Shown here: positions 1 to 12,356 of the stretch, in pieces
Numbering within the stretch: position 1 is the stretch's first letter
How the letters are laid out: each line of letters opens with the position of its first letter
DNA from: Bog-473 sp963726135
GTDB lineage: Bacteria; Actinomycetota; Acidimicrobiia; Acidimicrobiales; RAAP-2
Reading direction: 5' to 3'
Length of the DNA: 64,000 nucleotides
Assembly (NCBI GenBank): GCA_963726135.1
Contig: CAVSBE010000003.1
Coordinates: forward strand, 1-64,000
Notes under the pieces: model-generated
The model's database searches: none
Seen by the model: only the letters and a program-made list of their open reading frames with translations
Told to the model about the DNA's origin: nothing
Made by a program: the position numbers and the translations under genes

Positions 1-3186
<3,186 letters not shown>

Positions 3187-3187
<1 letters not shown>

Positions 3188-6100
3188 TAGGAGAAGCTCC
3201 TCTCTGCGGCGCGCCGCTCGTCTTCCTCGTCCGAGCCGCGCTCGTTGCGGCTGATGTCGATGCCCAGCTCCTCTGCGGTGCGGAACACGTCCTCGTCCAG
3301 CTCGTGCATCTCGATCTCGCGTCCGTCGACGGCGAGCACCTCGACGTCGAGGCAGAGCGACTGCATCTCCTTGATGAGCACCTTGAAGCTCTCGGGGATG
3401 CCCGGCTCGGGGATGTTCTCGCCCTTGACGATGGCCTCGTAGACCTTGACCCGGCCCAGCACGTCGTCCGACTTGATGGTCAGCAGCTCCTGCAGCGCGT
3501 AGGCGGCGCCGAAGGCCTCGAGGGCCCACACCTCCATTTCGCCGAAGCGCTGGCCACCGAACTGGGCCTTCCCGCCCAGGGGCTGCTGGGTGATCATGGA
3601 GTACGGGCCGGTCGAGCGGGCGTGGATCTTGTCGTCGACCAGGTGGGCCAGCTTCAGGATGTAGACGTAGCCGACCGAGATCGGGTTGTCGTAGGCCTCG
3701 CCGGTGCGGCCGTTGTAGAGGGTGGCCTTCCCGTCGGTGTGGATCTGCACGTCCCCGTTGGCCGAGTCCGCATTGAGCTGTCCGAAGACCTGCTTGATCG
3801 TCGGGTGCGACCCGGCGTCCTCGATCTCGTCCCAGTGGGCGCCGTCGAAGACGGGCGTCGAGACCCACGCGGCCGGCTCGGTGCGCGGGCCGCGTCTTGC
3901 GCGCCGCGCCGTCGCCCTTGGCGCTGGTGCCCACGTCCTCGTTCACGACCACGCCCTCCCAGCCGTGGCGGGCGGCGTAGCCGAGGTGCGACTCGAGCAC
4001 CTGACCCACGTTCATCCGGCTCGGCACGCCGAGGGGGTTCAAGATGATGTCGACCGGGGTCCCGTCGGCCAGGTACGGCATGTCCTCGACCGGGAGGATC
4101 TTGGAGATGACGCCCTTGTTGCCGTGGCGGCCGGCCAGCTTGTCGCCCTCGGAGATCTTGCGCTTCTGGGCCACGTACACGCGCACCAGCTGGTTCACAC
4201 CCGGCGGCAGCTCGTGGGACTCCTCCCGGCTGAAGACGCGGACGTCGATCACCTTGCCGTACTCGCCGTGCGGCACCTTCAACGAGGTGTCGCGCACCTC
4301 GCGGGCCTTCTCACCGAAGATGGCGCGCAGCAGCCGCTCCTCGGGCGTCTGCTCGGTCTCACCCTTGGGGGTGACCTTCCCGACCAGGACGTCGCCCGGC
4401 TCCACCTCGGCCCCGACGCGGATGATGCCCCGGTCGTCGAGGTCGGCGAGGATCTCCTCGGAGAGGTTCGGGATGTCCCGCGTGATCTCCTCGGCGCCCA
4501 GCTTGGTGTCGCGGGCGTCGACCTCGTGCTCCTCGATGTGGATGGAGGTCAGCACGTCGTCGCGCACCAGGCGCTCCGAGAGGATGATGGCGTCCTCGTA
4601 GTTGTAGCCCTCCCAGGGCATGAAGGCGACGAGCAGGTTCTTGCCCAGGGCCAGCTCCCCGTTGTGGGTCGACGGCCCGTCGGCCAGCAGGTCTCCGGGC
4701 TCGACGCTCTGCCCCTCGTTCACGAGGGTGCGGTGGTTGATGCAGGTGTTCTGGTTGGAGCGGCGGAACTTGGACAGGCGGTACACCTTGCGGCTCAGCG
4801 CGGTGCCGAGGCGGTCCTTCTGGCCCGAGGCGTACTCCACGGTGATGGAGTCGCCGCTGATCTCGGTCACGGTCCCGTTGCCCTCGGCCAGCAGGACGTC
4901 GCCGGCGTCGCGGGCGGCCCGCGCCTCGACCCCCGTGCCGATGTAGGGCGCCTCCGGCATGACGAGCGGCACGGCCTGCTTCTGCATGTTGGCGCCCATG
5001 AGGGCCCGGTTGGCGTCGTCGTGCTCGACGAAGGGGATCAACGCGGTCGAGACCGAGACGATCTGCTTCGGGGAGACGTCCATCAGGTCGACCTCCGACG
5101 GCGGCACGAAGTCGATCTCCGACGTCGTCCCGTAGGAGGTGTTGACGGCGCCCATGCGCACGCCGGTCCCTTGCGGGCCGCGGCGCACGAGGACACGGTC
5201 CTCGGTGAGGCGACCGTCCGCGTCGACCGAGGCGTTGGCCTGGGCGATGACGTGCTCCTCCTCCTCGTCGGCGGCCAGGTAGTTGACCTCGTTGGTCACC
5301 TTGCCGTCGACGACGGTGCGGTAAGGGGTCTCGATGAACCCGTACTCGTTGACCCGGGCGTAGGTGGCCAGGGCACCGATGAGGCCGATGTTCGGGCCCT
5401 CGGGGGTCTCGATGGGGCACATGCGGCCGTAGTGCGACGTGTGGACGTCACGGACCTCGAAGCCGGCCCGCTCACGGGAGAGGCCACCGGGCCCGAGCGC
5501 GGACAGGCGCCGCTTGTGGGCCAGGCCTGACAGCGGGTTGTTCTGGTCCATGAACTGTGACAGCTGGGAGGTGCCGAAGAACTCCTTCACGGCGGCGACG
5601 ACCGGGCGGATGTTGATCAGCGTCTGCGGCGTGATGGCCTCGACGTCCTGGGTCGTCATGCGCTCGCGCACGACCCGCTCCATGCGCGAGAGGCCGACAC
5701 GAACCTGGTTCTGGATCAGCTCGCCCACCGAGCGGATGCGCCGGTTGGCGAAGTGGTCCTGGTCGTCGATGCGGTAGGTCGACTCGCCGTCGGCCATGTG
5801 CAGGGCCAGGTGCAGCATGTAGGTGGCCGAGGCCAGGATCTCCGAGGGGCTCAGTACCGACTGGCCCGGGGCGGGCTTCTCGATCTCGATGCCGAAGAGG
5901 TCGCTCAGCCGGTCGATCTCGGGGCCGAGCTTGCGATTCAGCTTGTACCGGCCGACCCTCGTCAGGTCGTAGCGCTTCGGGTTGAAGAAGGCGTTCTCGA
6001 AGTAGACGCGGGCGGCCTCGGCCGACAGCGGCTCGCCCGGGCGGGCGCGCTTGTAGATCTCGAGCAGCGCCTCCTCGCGCGTCGGCGCCAGGTTGCGCTC

Positions 6101-6778
6101 CTTCTCCCACTGCCCCTCGAGGAAGTCGAAGTGGCGCACAAAACGGTCCAGGAAGGCCTCGTCGCCGTAGCCGAGGGCGCGCAGCAGCACGAACAGCGAC
6201 AGCCGGCGCTTGCGGGCGACACGGCAACCGGCGGTGACGTCCTTGCCCGGCTTGGCCTCGATGTCGAGCTCGATCCACTCACCGCGGTAGGGGTGGATGG
6301 TCCCCGTGAAGACGGTCTTGGCGTCGCGGCCGGGCTGGAAGATGACGCCCGGCGAGCGGACCAGCTGGCTCACGACGACCCGCTCGGTCCCGTTGACGAT
6401 GAAGGTGCCGCGGTCGGTCATCATCGGGAAGTCCCCCATGAAGACCGTCTGCTCCTTGATCTCGCCCGTGGTGGCGTTGAGGAAGCGGGCCCGCACGAAG
6501 ACGGGCGCCGCATACGTCATGTCCTTCTCCTTGCACTCCTCCACCGAGAATTTCGGGGGCGGGCGCAGGTCGGCGTCGGTCGGGTCGAACTCGAGCTCGA
6601 GGCTCAGCTGGCCGGTGAAGTCCTCAATGGGGCTGATGTCGTGGTAGGCCTCGGCCAGGCCCTTGTCGAGGAACCACTGGAACGAGTCGCGCTGGATGGC
6701 GATCAGGTCCGGAAGTGGCAGTGCTTCGTTGATGTTGGCGAACGACACACGTTCGGGGCTACGGGACCGTGAGGACAA
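3187..6778 (-). CDS. rpoB: RNA polymerase subunit beta, with an apparent one-base frameshift
   Basis: Catalytic beta subunit. I chose the TTG at 6778 because GGGAGGA lies about 8 bases upstream and it gives MSSRSRSPERVSFANINEA. The rifampicin region is intact (GTSQLSQFMDQNNPLSG, then AHKRRLSALGPGG), so drug sensitivity is expected. The N-terminal frame is conserved down to about 3910 (NPLGVPSRMNVGQVLESHL). The conserved C-terminus (STPVFDGAHWDE, ARSTGPYSMITQQPLGGKAQ) is in another frame, joined near 3885-3910. The span is one base too long for a single frame. Dropping one C from the CCC run near 3888 restores about 1196 residues. An inactive rpoB would be lethal, so I read this as a sequence error. 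Confidence 0.95.
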
Positions 6779-6931
6779 CGGTCAACTCCTCCCAGGTGAA
6801 AAGCGGCGGGTGAGGGCGGTACTGCGGGTCAGGGACGGACGACGGACGGACGAGGGGTCAGGGCTGCCAGGGCGCGCACCGAGACCCGGGAATTACGGAA
6901 CTCAGCACACGGAGACGCACGGCAACCCGGC

Positions 6932-6960
6932 ATCTTATCGTGGGGCGTGCCTCGATACAA
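6932..6960 (-). promoter_or_regulatory. Candidate promoter for rpoB-rpoC
   Basis: Read on the minus strand this is TTGTAT, 17 bases, then TAAGAT: a good match in sequence and spacing to the -35 and -10 boxes of a housekeeping sigma factor. It lies about 155 bases upstream of the rpoB TTG, inside the 310-base gap after rplL. A separate rpoBC promoter in this gap is common in bacteria. The call rests on sequence match alone. Confidence 0.45.
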
Positions 6961-7050
6961 CCCCTCGGCCGCGAAGGCCTGGCGGGCTGGGCCCGGGGTC
7001 CGTGACAGGCTACGAAAGCCCTCCCCCGACGTCAAGGATCCCGGTCGCTG

Positions 7051-7078
7051 GGCCAGGTGGGACGGGACCCACCCGGCC
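7051..7078 (-). terminator. Hairpin after rplL, possible attenuator
   Basis: A 6-bp stem (GGTGGG with CCCACC, 6-base loop) is extended by four more GC pairs after one mismatch. It begins about 10 bases past the rplL stop. No T-run follows on the minus strand, so it is not a classical terminator. An attenuator or RNA-processing hairpin that lowers rpoBC transcription relative to the ribosomal genes would fit this position (inference). The rest of the 6779-7088 gap holds the candidate promoter and nothing else I recognise. Confidence 0.35.
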
Positions 7079-7088
7079 CTGACCAGGA

Positions 7089-7481
7089 CTACTTGACCTC
7101 GACGGTGGCGCCGGCACCCTCGAGGGCGGCCTTGGCCTTCTCCGCGTCGTCCTTGTTCGCCTTCTCGAGCACCGGCTTGGGAGCGGCCTCGACCAGGTCC
7201 TTCGCCTCCTTCAGGCCCAGGCTGGTGAGGGCACGCACCTCCTTGATGACCTGGATCTTCTTGTCGCCCGCGCTGGTGAGGATGACGTCGAAGTCCGATT
7301 TCTCCTCCTCCGCCCCGCCGTCGCCACCACCGGCGGCCGGGGCCGCCGCGGCAGCCACGGCAACGGGAGCCGCCGCCGTCACACCGAAGCGCTCCTCGAA
7401 GTCCTTCAACAGCTCGCTCAGCTGAATCACCGAGAGCTCGGCGATGCCGTCGAGGATCTCTTCCTTGGTCAGGGTTGCCAT
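7089..7481 (-). CDS. rplL: Ribosomal protein L7/L12
   Basis: Stalk protein of the 50S subunit, 130 residues, which recruits translation GTPases and binds the C-terminal part of L10. It shows the N-terminal dimerisation helix region (ATLTKEEILDGIAELSVIQL), an Ala-rich hinge around residues 36-55, and the globular C-terminal domain ending KAALEGAGATVEVK. The start has AGGAAGG-like sequence upstream. It lies 64 bases after the true rplJ stop. In the raw sequence the damaged rplJ frame happens to read into rplL without a stop, but this is not a fusion. Confidence 0.97.
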   Translation of the reverse strand: MATLTKEEILDGIAELSVIQLSELLKDFEERFGVTAAAPVAVAAAAAPAAGGGDGGAEEEKSDFDVILTSAGDKKIQVIKEVRALTSLGLKEAKDLVEAAPKPVLEKANKDDAEKAKAALEGAGATVEVK

Positions 7482-7545
7482 CTGGGTGGCCTTCCTTTCT
7501 CTTCCTACGTCTGTCGTGGTTCGGTCGTGATGGTCGGGTCTGGTG

Positions 7546-8309
7546 TTACTCGGACGCCTCTTCGGGCGCATCCGCCGCCTCGGCGCCGGCCTCCGCCGTC
7601 TCGGCGGCCTCCACCGGCTCTGCTGCGGCAGCCTCCTCGGCGGCGGCAGCCTCCTCGACGGGTGCGGCCTCGGCCGTGGGCTCCGGTACCTCGGCTGTGT
7701 CCGCCGCCGGCTCGGCGGTCTCGCCGGAGGAAGGGGCTCGGCTGCCTCGGCTGTCTCCGCCGGCAGCGTCTCTCCCGCGGCCTCGCGCTGCTCGATGAGC
7801 GCCGAGATCCCGTACGCCATGTTGCGGGGCAGCGCCTCGAGCAGGCCCGCCATCTGCTGCATGGGGGCGGCCAGTGCGCCGGCCAGGCGGGCCAGCAGCA
7901 CCTCGCGGGGCGGCAGGTCGGCCAGCGCGGCGAGGTCGGCCGCCGAGAGGAGCGAGCCGTCGGCCAGGCCCCCCTTGATCACGAGCAGCGGGTTGGTCCG
8001 GGAGAAGTCCCGCAGCGCCTTGGCCACGGCGCTGATGTCACCCTCGACGAAGGTCAGGGCGCTCGGGCCGCTGAGGTACTCCGAGAGGAGCTGGTACTCG
8101 CTCCCGTCGATGGCGCGGCGCACCAGCGTGTTCTTGAAGATCTTGTAGTCACCGCCCACCGCCTCGAGGGCGGTGCGGAGCTCGGCCAGCTCGGCCACGG
8201 TCAGGCCGCGGTACTCGCTCACGATCGAGGCCGACGCCGCGCCGATGCGCGTCTTGACGTCGTCGACGACGGCGACCTTGTGTGCCATCTGCGCGTTCTG
8301 CGTTGCCAT
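7546..8309 (-). CDS. rplJ: Ribosomal protein L10 with long acidic tail; one-base frameshift
   Basis: Stalk base protein that binds 23S rRNA and carries L7/L12 dimers. The ATG at 8309 has GGAGG upstream. The conserved body (EYRGLTVAELAELR, FKNTLVRRAI, ALPRNMAYGISALIEQ) is intact to about residue 190. The frame then breaks at a C4 run (7733-7736 on the plus strand). With one C restored it continues as an acidic Ala/Glu tail ending DAPEEASE and stopping at 7546. Corrected length is 254 residues, against about 165-180 usually. The alternative raw frame gives an Arg/Pro-rich nonsense stretch. The indel is probably a sequencing error, since L10 matters for growth and both flanking frames look coding. 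Confidence 0.92.
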
Positions 8310-8480
8310 CGGTGTCCTCCACCGGGACCAACTGCCCGGATTCGGGCCAGGATCTCCGGCGTGCGACGGCGCAGCTGCCGGCGGGGCCGGCGTGCTCCTG
8401 TGTCGCCTCGTCAGGCCGGCCCATCGGGCCGCTTCGGCACCTAAGGGTGCACCGGAGGTCTCTGGCGTTTCGGATTCATT
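8310..8480 (-). promoter_or_regulatory. Probable L10 leader region
   Basis: The 233-base gap between rplA and rplJ is unusually long for this operon and contains GC-rich inverted segments, for example GCCGG-CCCC-GCCGGC read on the minus strand. Bacterial rplJL transcripts commonly carry an L10 leader bound by L10(L12) complexes that represses translation. Position and folding potential fit, but I did not verify the kink-turn or consensus structure. Confidence 0.35.
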
Positions 8481-8542
8481 GCCCGTCCGCCAGGGGGCGG
8501 GGGGCTGTTCGGAAAGACTGTAGTACGGCTCGACGACCCGGC

Positions 8543-9265
8543 TTACGCCGGGACGGCCAGCTCCTCGTCGCTGATGCGTGCCTTCACCGGGTCGATGCGG
8601 ATACCCGCGCTCATCGTGGTCGAGACGGTGGCGGAGAGGAAATAGCGCCCCTTGGCCGACGGGGGCTTCGCCCGTTGGAGCTCGTCGAGGACGGCCCGGA
8701 TGTTGGCCACGAGCTGCTCGCGGGTGAACGAGGCCTTGCCGACCCGGATGTGGACGTTGCCCACCTTGTCGGTGCGGTACTCGACCCGGCCGCCCTTGAA
8801 CTCCGCCACGGCCTTGCCCACATCGGTCGTGACGGTGCCGGTCTTGGGGTTGGGCATGAGGCCCCGCGGCCCGAGGACCCGGCCGAGCGCGCCGACCTGT
8901 CCCATGAGGTCCGGGGTGGCGATGGCCACGTCGAAGTCGAGGAACCCGCCGTTGATCCTGGCCACCAGATCGTCCGCGCCGACCTCGTCGGCACCGGCGG
9001 CACGGGCCTCGGCCGCCGCCTCGCCGGCCGCGAAGACCGCCACCCGCTCGGTGCGCCCCGTGCCCGAGGGGAGCGAGAGCGTGCCACGCACGATCTGGTC
9101 CGCCTTGCGCGGGTCGACGCCGAGGCGGACGGCCAACTCGACCGTCTCGTCGAACTTGGCGCTGGCCAGCGACTTGGCCAGGTCTACGGCGTCGGCGACG
9201 CCGTAGAGCGCCTCCCGGTCGACCTTGCTCAGGCCCTCCTGGTACTTCTTGCCGTGCTGGGTCAT
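8543..9265 (-). CDS. rplA: Ribosomal protein L1
   Basis: Protein of the L1 stalk of the 50S subunit, involved in release of deacylated tRNA from the E site and often a translational repressor of rplK-rplA. 240 residues, full length. Family landmarks are KFDETVELAVRLGVDPRKADQ near the N-terminus, GRVLGPRGLMPNPKTGTV mid-protein, and the C-terminal ATVSTTMSAGIRIDP. The start follows AGGAGAGACGAA, and it lies 24 bases downstream of rplK in the same operon. Confidence 0.98.
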   Translation of the reverse strand: MTQHGKKYQEGLSKVDREALYGVADAVDLAKSLASAKFDETVELAVRLGVDPRKADQIVRGTLSLPSGTGRTERVAVFAAGEAAAEARAAGADEVGADDLVARINGGFLDFDVAIATPDLMGQVGALGRVLGPRGLMPNPKTGTVTTDVGKAVAEFKGGRVEYRTDKVGNVHIRVGKASFTREQLVANIRAVLDELQRAKPPSAKGRYFLSATVSTTMSAGIRIDPVKARISDEELAVPA

Positions 9266-9289
9266 TTCGTCTCTCCTCGCGCCCCCGGC

Positions 9290-9721
9290 CTAGCCGGCGA
9301 CCTTGATCCCCATGGACCGCGCCGTGCCGGCGACCTGCTTCTTGGCCGCCTCGAGGTCGTTCGTGTTGAGGTCCTTGAGCTTGATGGAGGCGATCTCGGC
9401 CAGCTGGGCCTCGGTCACGGTCCCGACCTCCTCGCGGCCCGTGGTGGCGGCGCCCTTCTCGAGCCCGGCCGCCTGGCGGAGCAGCACGGGGGTCGGGGAG
9501 GTCTTCAGCACGAAACTGAACGACCGGTCCTCGTAGATGGTGATGTCGACCGGCACCACCGTGCCCCGCATGCTCTCGGTGGCCTGGTTGTACTGCTTGC
9601 AGAACTCCATCGTCTGGACCCCGTGGGGTCCCAGGGCCGTGCCGACGGGCGGCGCGGGGGTGGCCGATCCCGCCTCGAGCTGGATCTTCACCACGGCGAG
9701 CACCTTCTTCTTCGGCGCCAT
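9290..9721 (-). CDS. rplK: Ribosomal protein L11
   Basis: 143-residue 50S protein that, with 23S rRNA, forms the GTPase-associated centre and the thiostrepton site. The N-terminal domain shows QLEAGSATPAPPVGTALGP. The C-terminal RNA-binding domain shows GTVTEAQLAEIASIKLKDL and ends ARSMGIKVAG. The gene lies 41 bases downstream of nusG and 24 bases upstream of rplA. Confidence 0.98.
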   Translation of the reverse strand: MAPKKKVLAVVKIQLEAGSATPAPPVGTALGPHGVQTMEFCKQYNQATESMRGTVVPVDITIYEDRSFSFVLKTSPTPVLLRQAAGLEKGAATTGREEVGTVTEAQLAEIASIKLKDLNTNDLEAAKKQVAGTARSMGIKVAG

Positions 9722-9762
9722 CGTCTCTCGTTCTCCTTCTTCGGTCTCTGTTGTCCCGTCGC

Positions 9763-10782
9763 CTAGAGCTTGGCGACCTGGCTGAATTCGAGCTCGACCG
9801 GCGTCTCCCGGCCGAAGATGTTGACCAGCACCTTGAGCTTGAGCTGGTCCTCGTTGATCTCGGCGATCTGGCCCGAGAAGTCGGCGAAGGGCCCTTCCTT
9901 GACCCGCACCGTCTCGTCGACCTCGTACTCGAGCCGGGGGCGGCTGCGCTTCGTGCTCGTCTCGGTGCCCTCGACCTTCACCTGGAGGATGTTCTCCACC
10001 TCCCGGCGCGACAGCGGCGTCGGCTTGGTTCCCGGTCCCACGAAGCCGGTGACGCCCGGGGTGTTGCGGATGGCGCCCCAGGTGTCGTCGTCGAGATCGC
10101 ACCGGACGAGCAGGTAGCCGGGGAACACCTTCTTCTGGACCGTGACCTTCTTGCCGCCCTTGAACTCGACGACGTCCTCCATCGGGATGACGACCTCGAA
10201 GACGCGGTCCTCGATGCCACGCGACGCGACCACGTTGCCCATGTTGGAACGCACCTTGTTCTCGTACCCCGAGTAGGTGTGCACCACGTACCAGCGCCCC
10301 GGGCGGTCGTAGGGGCTCTCGACCGGGACGATCTCCTCTTCCTCGTCTTCGCCCCACCCGCCGAGCTCGCCTTCGGCCTCCTGGCCGTCGGTGGCGTCGA
10401 GGACGAGGTCCGGCTCGCCCGCTGGGGCCGCCGCGTCCACCGCCTCCTCGACGATGGCCTCCTCAATCGCCTCGAGCACCGCCTCTTCGACGACCTCTTC
10501 GACGATCTCTTCGACCAGCTCTGCCGCGGCCTCCTCGGCGACGACCTCCGCCACCTCCTCCTGGACCGCTTCGACCGCGGCGGCGTCCCCGACGGCCTCG
10601 AGCTCCGACTCGTTCTCGGCCGCGACCTCTTCGATGAGGTCCTCGGAGGTCGGCGTGTTCACCGCAGCTTCTTCGGGGGCCGCCTCGCTCTCAGCGCGCT
10701 CGGCCTCCAACGCCTCCGTGACATCCTCCTCGTCACCGGTCGCCAATGCTTCCTCCGCCTCTGAATGCGTCATATCGCTCAT
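9763..10782 (-). CDS. nusG: Transcription factor NusG with long acidic N-terminal extension
   Basis: Elongation and termination factor that binds the clamp of RNA polymerase and links it to Rho or ribosomal S10. 339 residues, nearly twice the E. coli length. The NusG N-terminal domain starts near residue 160 (RWYVVHTYSGYENKVR), includes KVFPGYLLVRCDLDDDTW, and is followed by a C-terminal KOW domain (VKEGPFADFSGQIAEINED). Residues 1 to about 155 form a low-complexity Glu/Ala/Val extension with nearly no basic residues, predicted helical or disordered. Actinobacterial NusG often has an acidic extension, but this one is long. secE lies 6 bases upstream and rplK 41 bases downstream. Confidence 0.96.
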   Translation of the reverse strand: MSDMTHSEAEEALATGDEEDVTEALEAERAESEAAPEEAAVNTPTSEDLIEEVAAENESELEAVGDAAAVEAVQEEVAEVVAEEAAAELVEEIVEEVVEEAVLEAIEEAIVEEAVDAAAPAGEPDLVLDATDGQEAEGELGGWGEDEEEEIVPVESPYDRPGRWYVVHTYSGYENKVRSNMGNVVASRGIEDRVFEVVIPMEDVVEFKGGKKVTVQKKVFPGYLLVRCDLDDDTWGAIRNTPGVTGFVGPGTKPTPLSRREVENILQVKVEGTETSTKRSRPRLEYEVDETVRVKEGPFADFSGQIAEINEDQLKLKVLVNIFGRETPVELEFSQVAKL

Positions 10783-10788
10783 GGGTGC

Positions 10789-11106
10789 CTACTTGGTGAA
10801 GAGCAGCGTGATGAGCTTGCCGAAGGCGAGGTTCAGCACGAAGATCAGGCTGATCATGATGATCAGGGTCGTCAGCACGACCGAGGTGTAGTTGATGAGC
10901 TCCGAACGCGACGGCCACGCCACCTGACGCATCTCGTCGCGCACTTCACGGACGAATTGGACCGGGGTGGTGCGCTTGCGGCCCGAGGGGCCCTTCTGCG
11001 TCCTCGGTGCTGTCTTCGTGCCCGCGGCGGCACGCCGGGTAGCCGGGGACCCATCGGCCTCCATCTGCCCTTGGCGCTGCATCATGCGCTTGGTCTCGCG
11101 GTTCAC
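10789..11106 (-). CDS. secE: Preprotein translocase subunit SecE
   Basis: Small essential subunit of the SecYEG channel. I chose the GTG at 11106 (GAGG 8 bases upstream), giving 105 residues. A longer frame would run back into tRNA-Trp. A basic, disordered N-terminal half is followed by the amphipathic SecE signature (VREVRDEMRQVAWPSRSEL) and a single C-terminal membrane segment (VVLTTLIIMISLIFVLNLAF). Single-span SecE is normal for Gram-positive bacteria. It opens the nusG-rplKA cluster. Confidence 0.94.
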   Translation of the reverse strand: MNRETKRMMQRQGQMEADGSPATRRAAAGTKTAPRTQKGPSGRKRTTPVQFVREVRDEMRQVAWPSRSELINYTSVVLTTLIIMISLIFVLNLAFGKLITLLFTK

Positions 11107-11160
11107 GGGTTTCGCCTCACATGCGTCTCGTACTTCGTTCTCAGGTGCATACGTCCAGGG

Positions 11161-11233
11161 CAGGGCAGGAGGGACTCGAACCCCCAACCGCCGGTTTTGG
11201 AGACCGGTGCTCTACCAGTTGAGCTACTGCCCT
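11161..11233 (-). tRNA. tRNA-Trp (CCA anticodon)
   Basis: 73 bases, full cloverleaf. Acceptor AGGGCAG pairs with CTGCCCT, the anticodon loop is CTCCAAA, and the T loop is GGTTCGAGTCC. The discriminator is G and no CCA end is encoded. It sits just upstream of secE, a common bacterial arrangement. Confidence 0.95.
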
Positions 11234-11327
11234 CGGTGGGGTGCCTTCGGTTGCCCTCAAGCAGGTGGTTCTTCCCCCTGACCTGGGGATCGGCCTGCCA
11301 GAGTAGCACCGGCAGGCTGGGCGTGGC

Positions 11328-11492
11328 TCAGCGGGTCTCCTTGTGCAGCGTGTGCTGGCGGTCCCAGCGGCAGTACTTCTTCATTTCGATCCGCTCGCGG
11401 TCGTTGAGCTTGTTCTTGGTCGTGATGTAGTTGCGCCGCTTGCAGACTTCGCAGGCCAGCGTCACCTGGACCCTCTTCTCGTTCTTGGCCAT
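11328..11492 (-). CDS. rpmG: Ribosomal protein L33
   Basis: 54-residue 50S protein with the family signature RRNYITTKNKLNDRERIEMKKYC. It keeps three cysteines of the zinc ribbon (C14, C17, C41). The position of the fourth is Asp44 in CRWDRQHT, so zinc binding may use Asp or a nearby His, or may be weakened. It lies between tRNA-Trp and tRNA-Met. Confidence 0.95.
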   Translation of the reverse strand: MAKNEKRVQVTLACEVCKRRNYITTKNKLNDRERIEMKKYCRWDRQHTLHKETR

Positions 11493-11538
11493 GTCAATCC
11501 TTCCTGGTCGCGGCCCGGGACAACCGGCCCGGGCTTGG

Positions 11539-11612
11539 TAGCGGCGGCGGGACTCGAACCCGCGACAACACGATTATGAGCCGTGTGCTCTGACCAACTG
11601 AGCTACGCCGCC
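11539..11612 (-). tRNA. tRNA-Met (CAT anticodon, elongator type)
   Basis: 74 bases with D loop TCAGTTGGTCAGAGC, anticodon loop CTCATAA and T loop GGTTCGAGTCC. Acceptor pairing is complete, including a G1-T72 wobble pair, which argues against an initiator tRNA (mismatched at this position). It is the only tRNA here with an encoded CCA (11536-11538). Confidence 0.93.
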
Positions 11613-11619
11613 ATGGGCG

Positions 11620-11692
11620 AGCCCCCTGTCGGAATCGAACCGACGACACCAGCCTTACCATGGCTGTGCTCTGCCGACTGAGCTAAGGGGGC
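11620..11692 (-). tRNA. tRNA-Thr (GGT anticodon)
   Basis: 73 bases. Acceptor GCCCCCT pairs with AGGGGGC, the anticodon loop is ATGGTAA and the T loop is GGTTCGATTCC. It is 7 bases from tRNA-Met and probably cotranscribed with it, rpmG and tRNA-Trp. Confidence 0.95.
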
Positions 11693-11790
11693 GCCGCGGC
11701 TACCTTCCGCGAGCAGTCAATGATAGCCAGGGCACGGCTGCGGCTGCCGCCGCTCCCCCGGTTTCGGCACGTCAACAGTACCATCGGCCG

Positions 11791-12315
11791 ATGCGGATCC
11801 GACTCGCCGAACTGGCCGACGCCGAGGCGATGCGCAGCATCTACAACGTCGAGGTCCTCGAGTCGACCAATACCTTCGACATGGTGCCCCGCTCCAAGGG
11901 CGAGCAGGAGGCCTGGATCCTCGAGCACAGCGGGGTCCACCCGGCGCTGGTCGCCACCGAGGCCCCCGATTCGGGCGTGGAGGGCCTCCTCGGGGCCAAC
12001 GGCGAGATCATCCTCGGCTTCGGCTCGCTCTCGGCCTTCCGCGAGCGCTCGGGGTACTCGGCGACCGCCGAGAATTCCGTCTACGTCGACCGCACCCAGC
12101 GTGGCAACGGGGTGGGAAAGGCCCTGCTCGCGGAGCTCGTGGTCCTGGCGTCAGCCCACGGCTTCCACTCGCTCATCGCCCGGATCGCCGGGCACAACGA
12201 GATCTCCATCGGGCTGCACGAGGCTGCGGGCTTCGAGCTGGTGGGCGTGGAGCGGGAGGTCGGGCGCAAGCACCGCCAGTGGCTCGACGTGGTCGAGCTC
12301 CAGCGCCTGCTGTAA
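11791..12315 (+). CDS. GNAT acetyltransferase, phosphinothricin acetyltransferase-like
   Basis: 174 residues, transcribed divergently from the tRNA cluster. The N-terminus (IRLAELADAEAMRSIYNVEVLESTNTF) resembles the PAT/YncA branch of GNAT N-acetyltransferases. The acetyl-CoA binding motif A is YVDRTQRGNGVGKALL, followed by a helix and a C-terminal GLHEAAGFELVGV strand-helix. Likely substrates are small amines or amino-acid analogues such as methionine sulfoximine, but the true substrate cannot be read from sequence. It converges on mptB. Confidence 0.85.
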   Translation: MRIRLAELADAEAMRSIYNVEVLESTNTFDMVPRSKGEQEAWILEHSGVHPALVATEAPDSGVEGLLGANGEIILGFGSLSAFRERSGYSATAENSVYVDRTQRGNGVGKALLAELVVLASAHGFHSLIARIAGHNEISIGLHEAAGFELVGVEREVGRKHRQWLDVVELQRLL

Positions 12316-12356
12316 CGCGGGGCCCAGAGCGGCGGGCAGCCTTCAGGCCGGCCGGA

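Noticed and set aside
3722..5530. Plus-strand open frame of about 600 codons opposite rpoB
   Set aside because: Low-complexity Val/Leu/Asp/Gly composition typical of antisense shadows.
7089..8309. rplJ-rplL fusion protein of 406 residues
   Set aside because: The joining stretch is Arg/Pro-rich nonsense. The other frame gives a normal acidic tail and stop before rplL.
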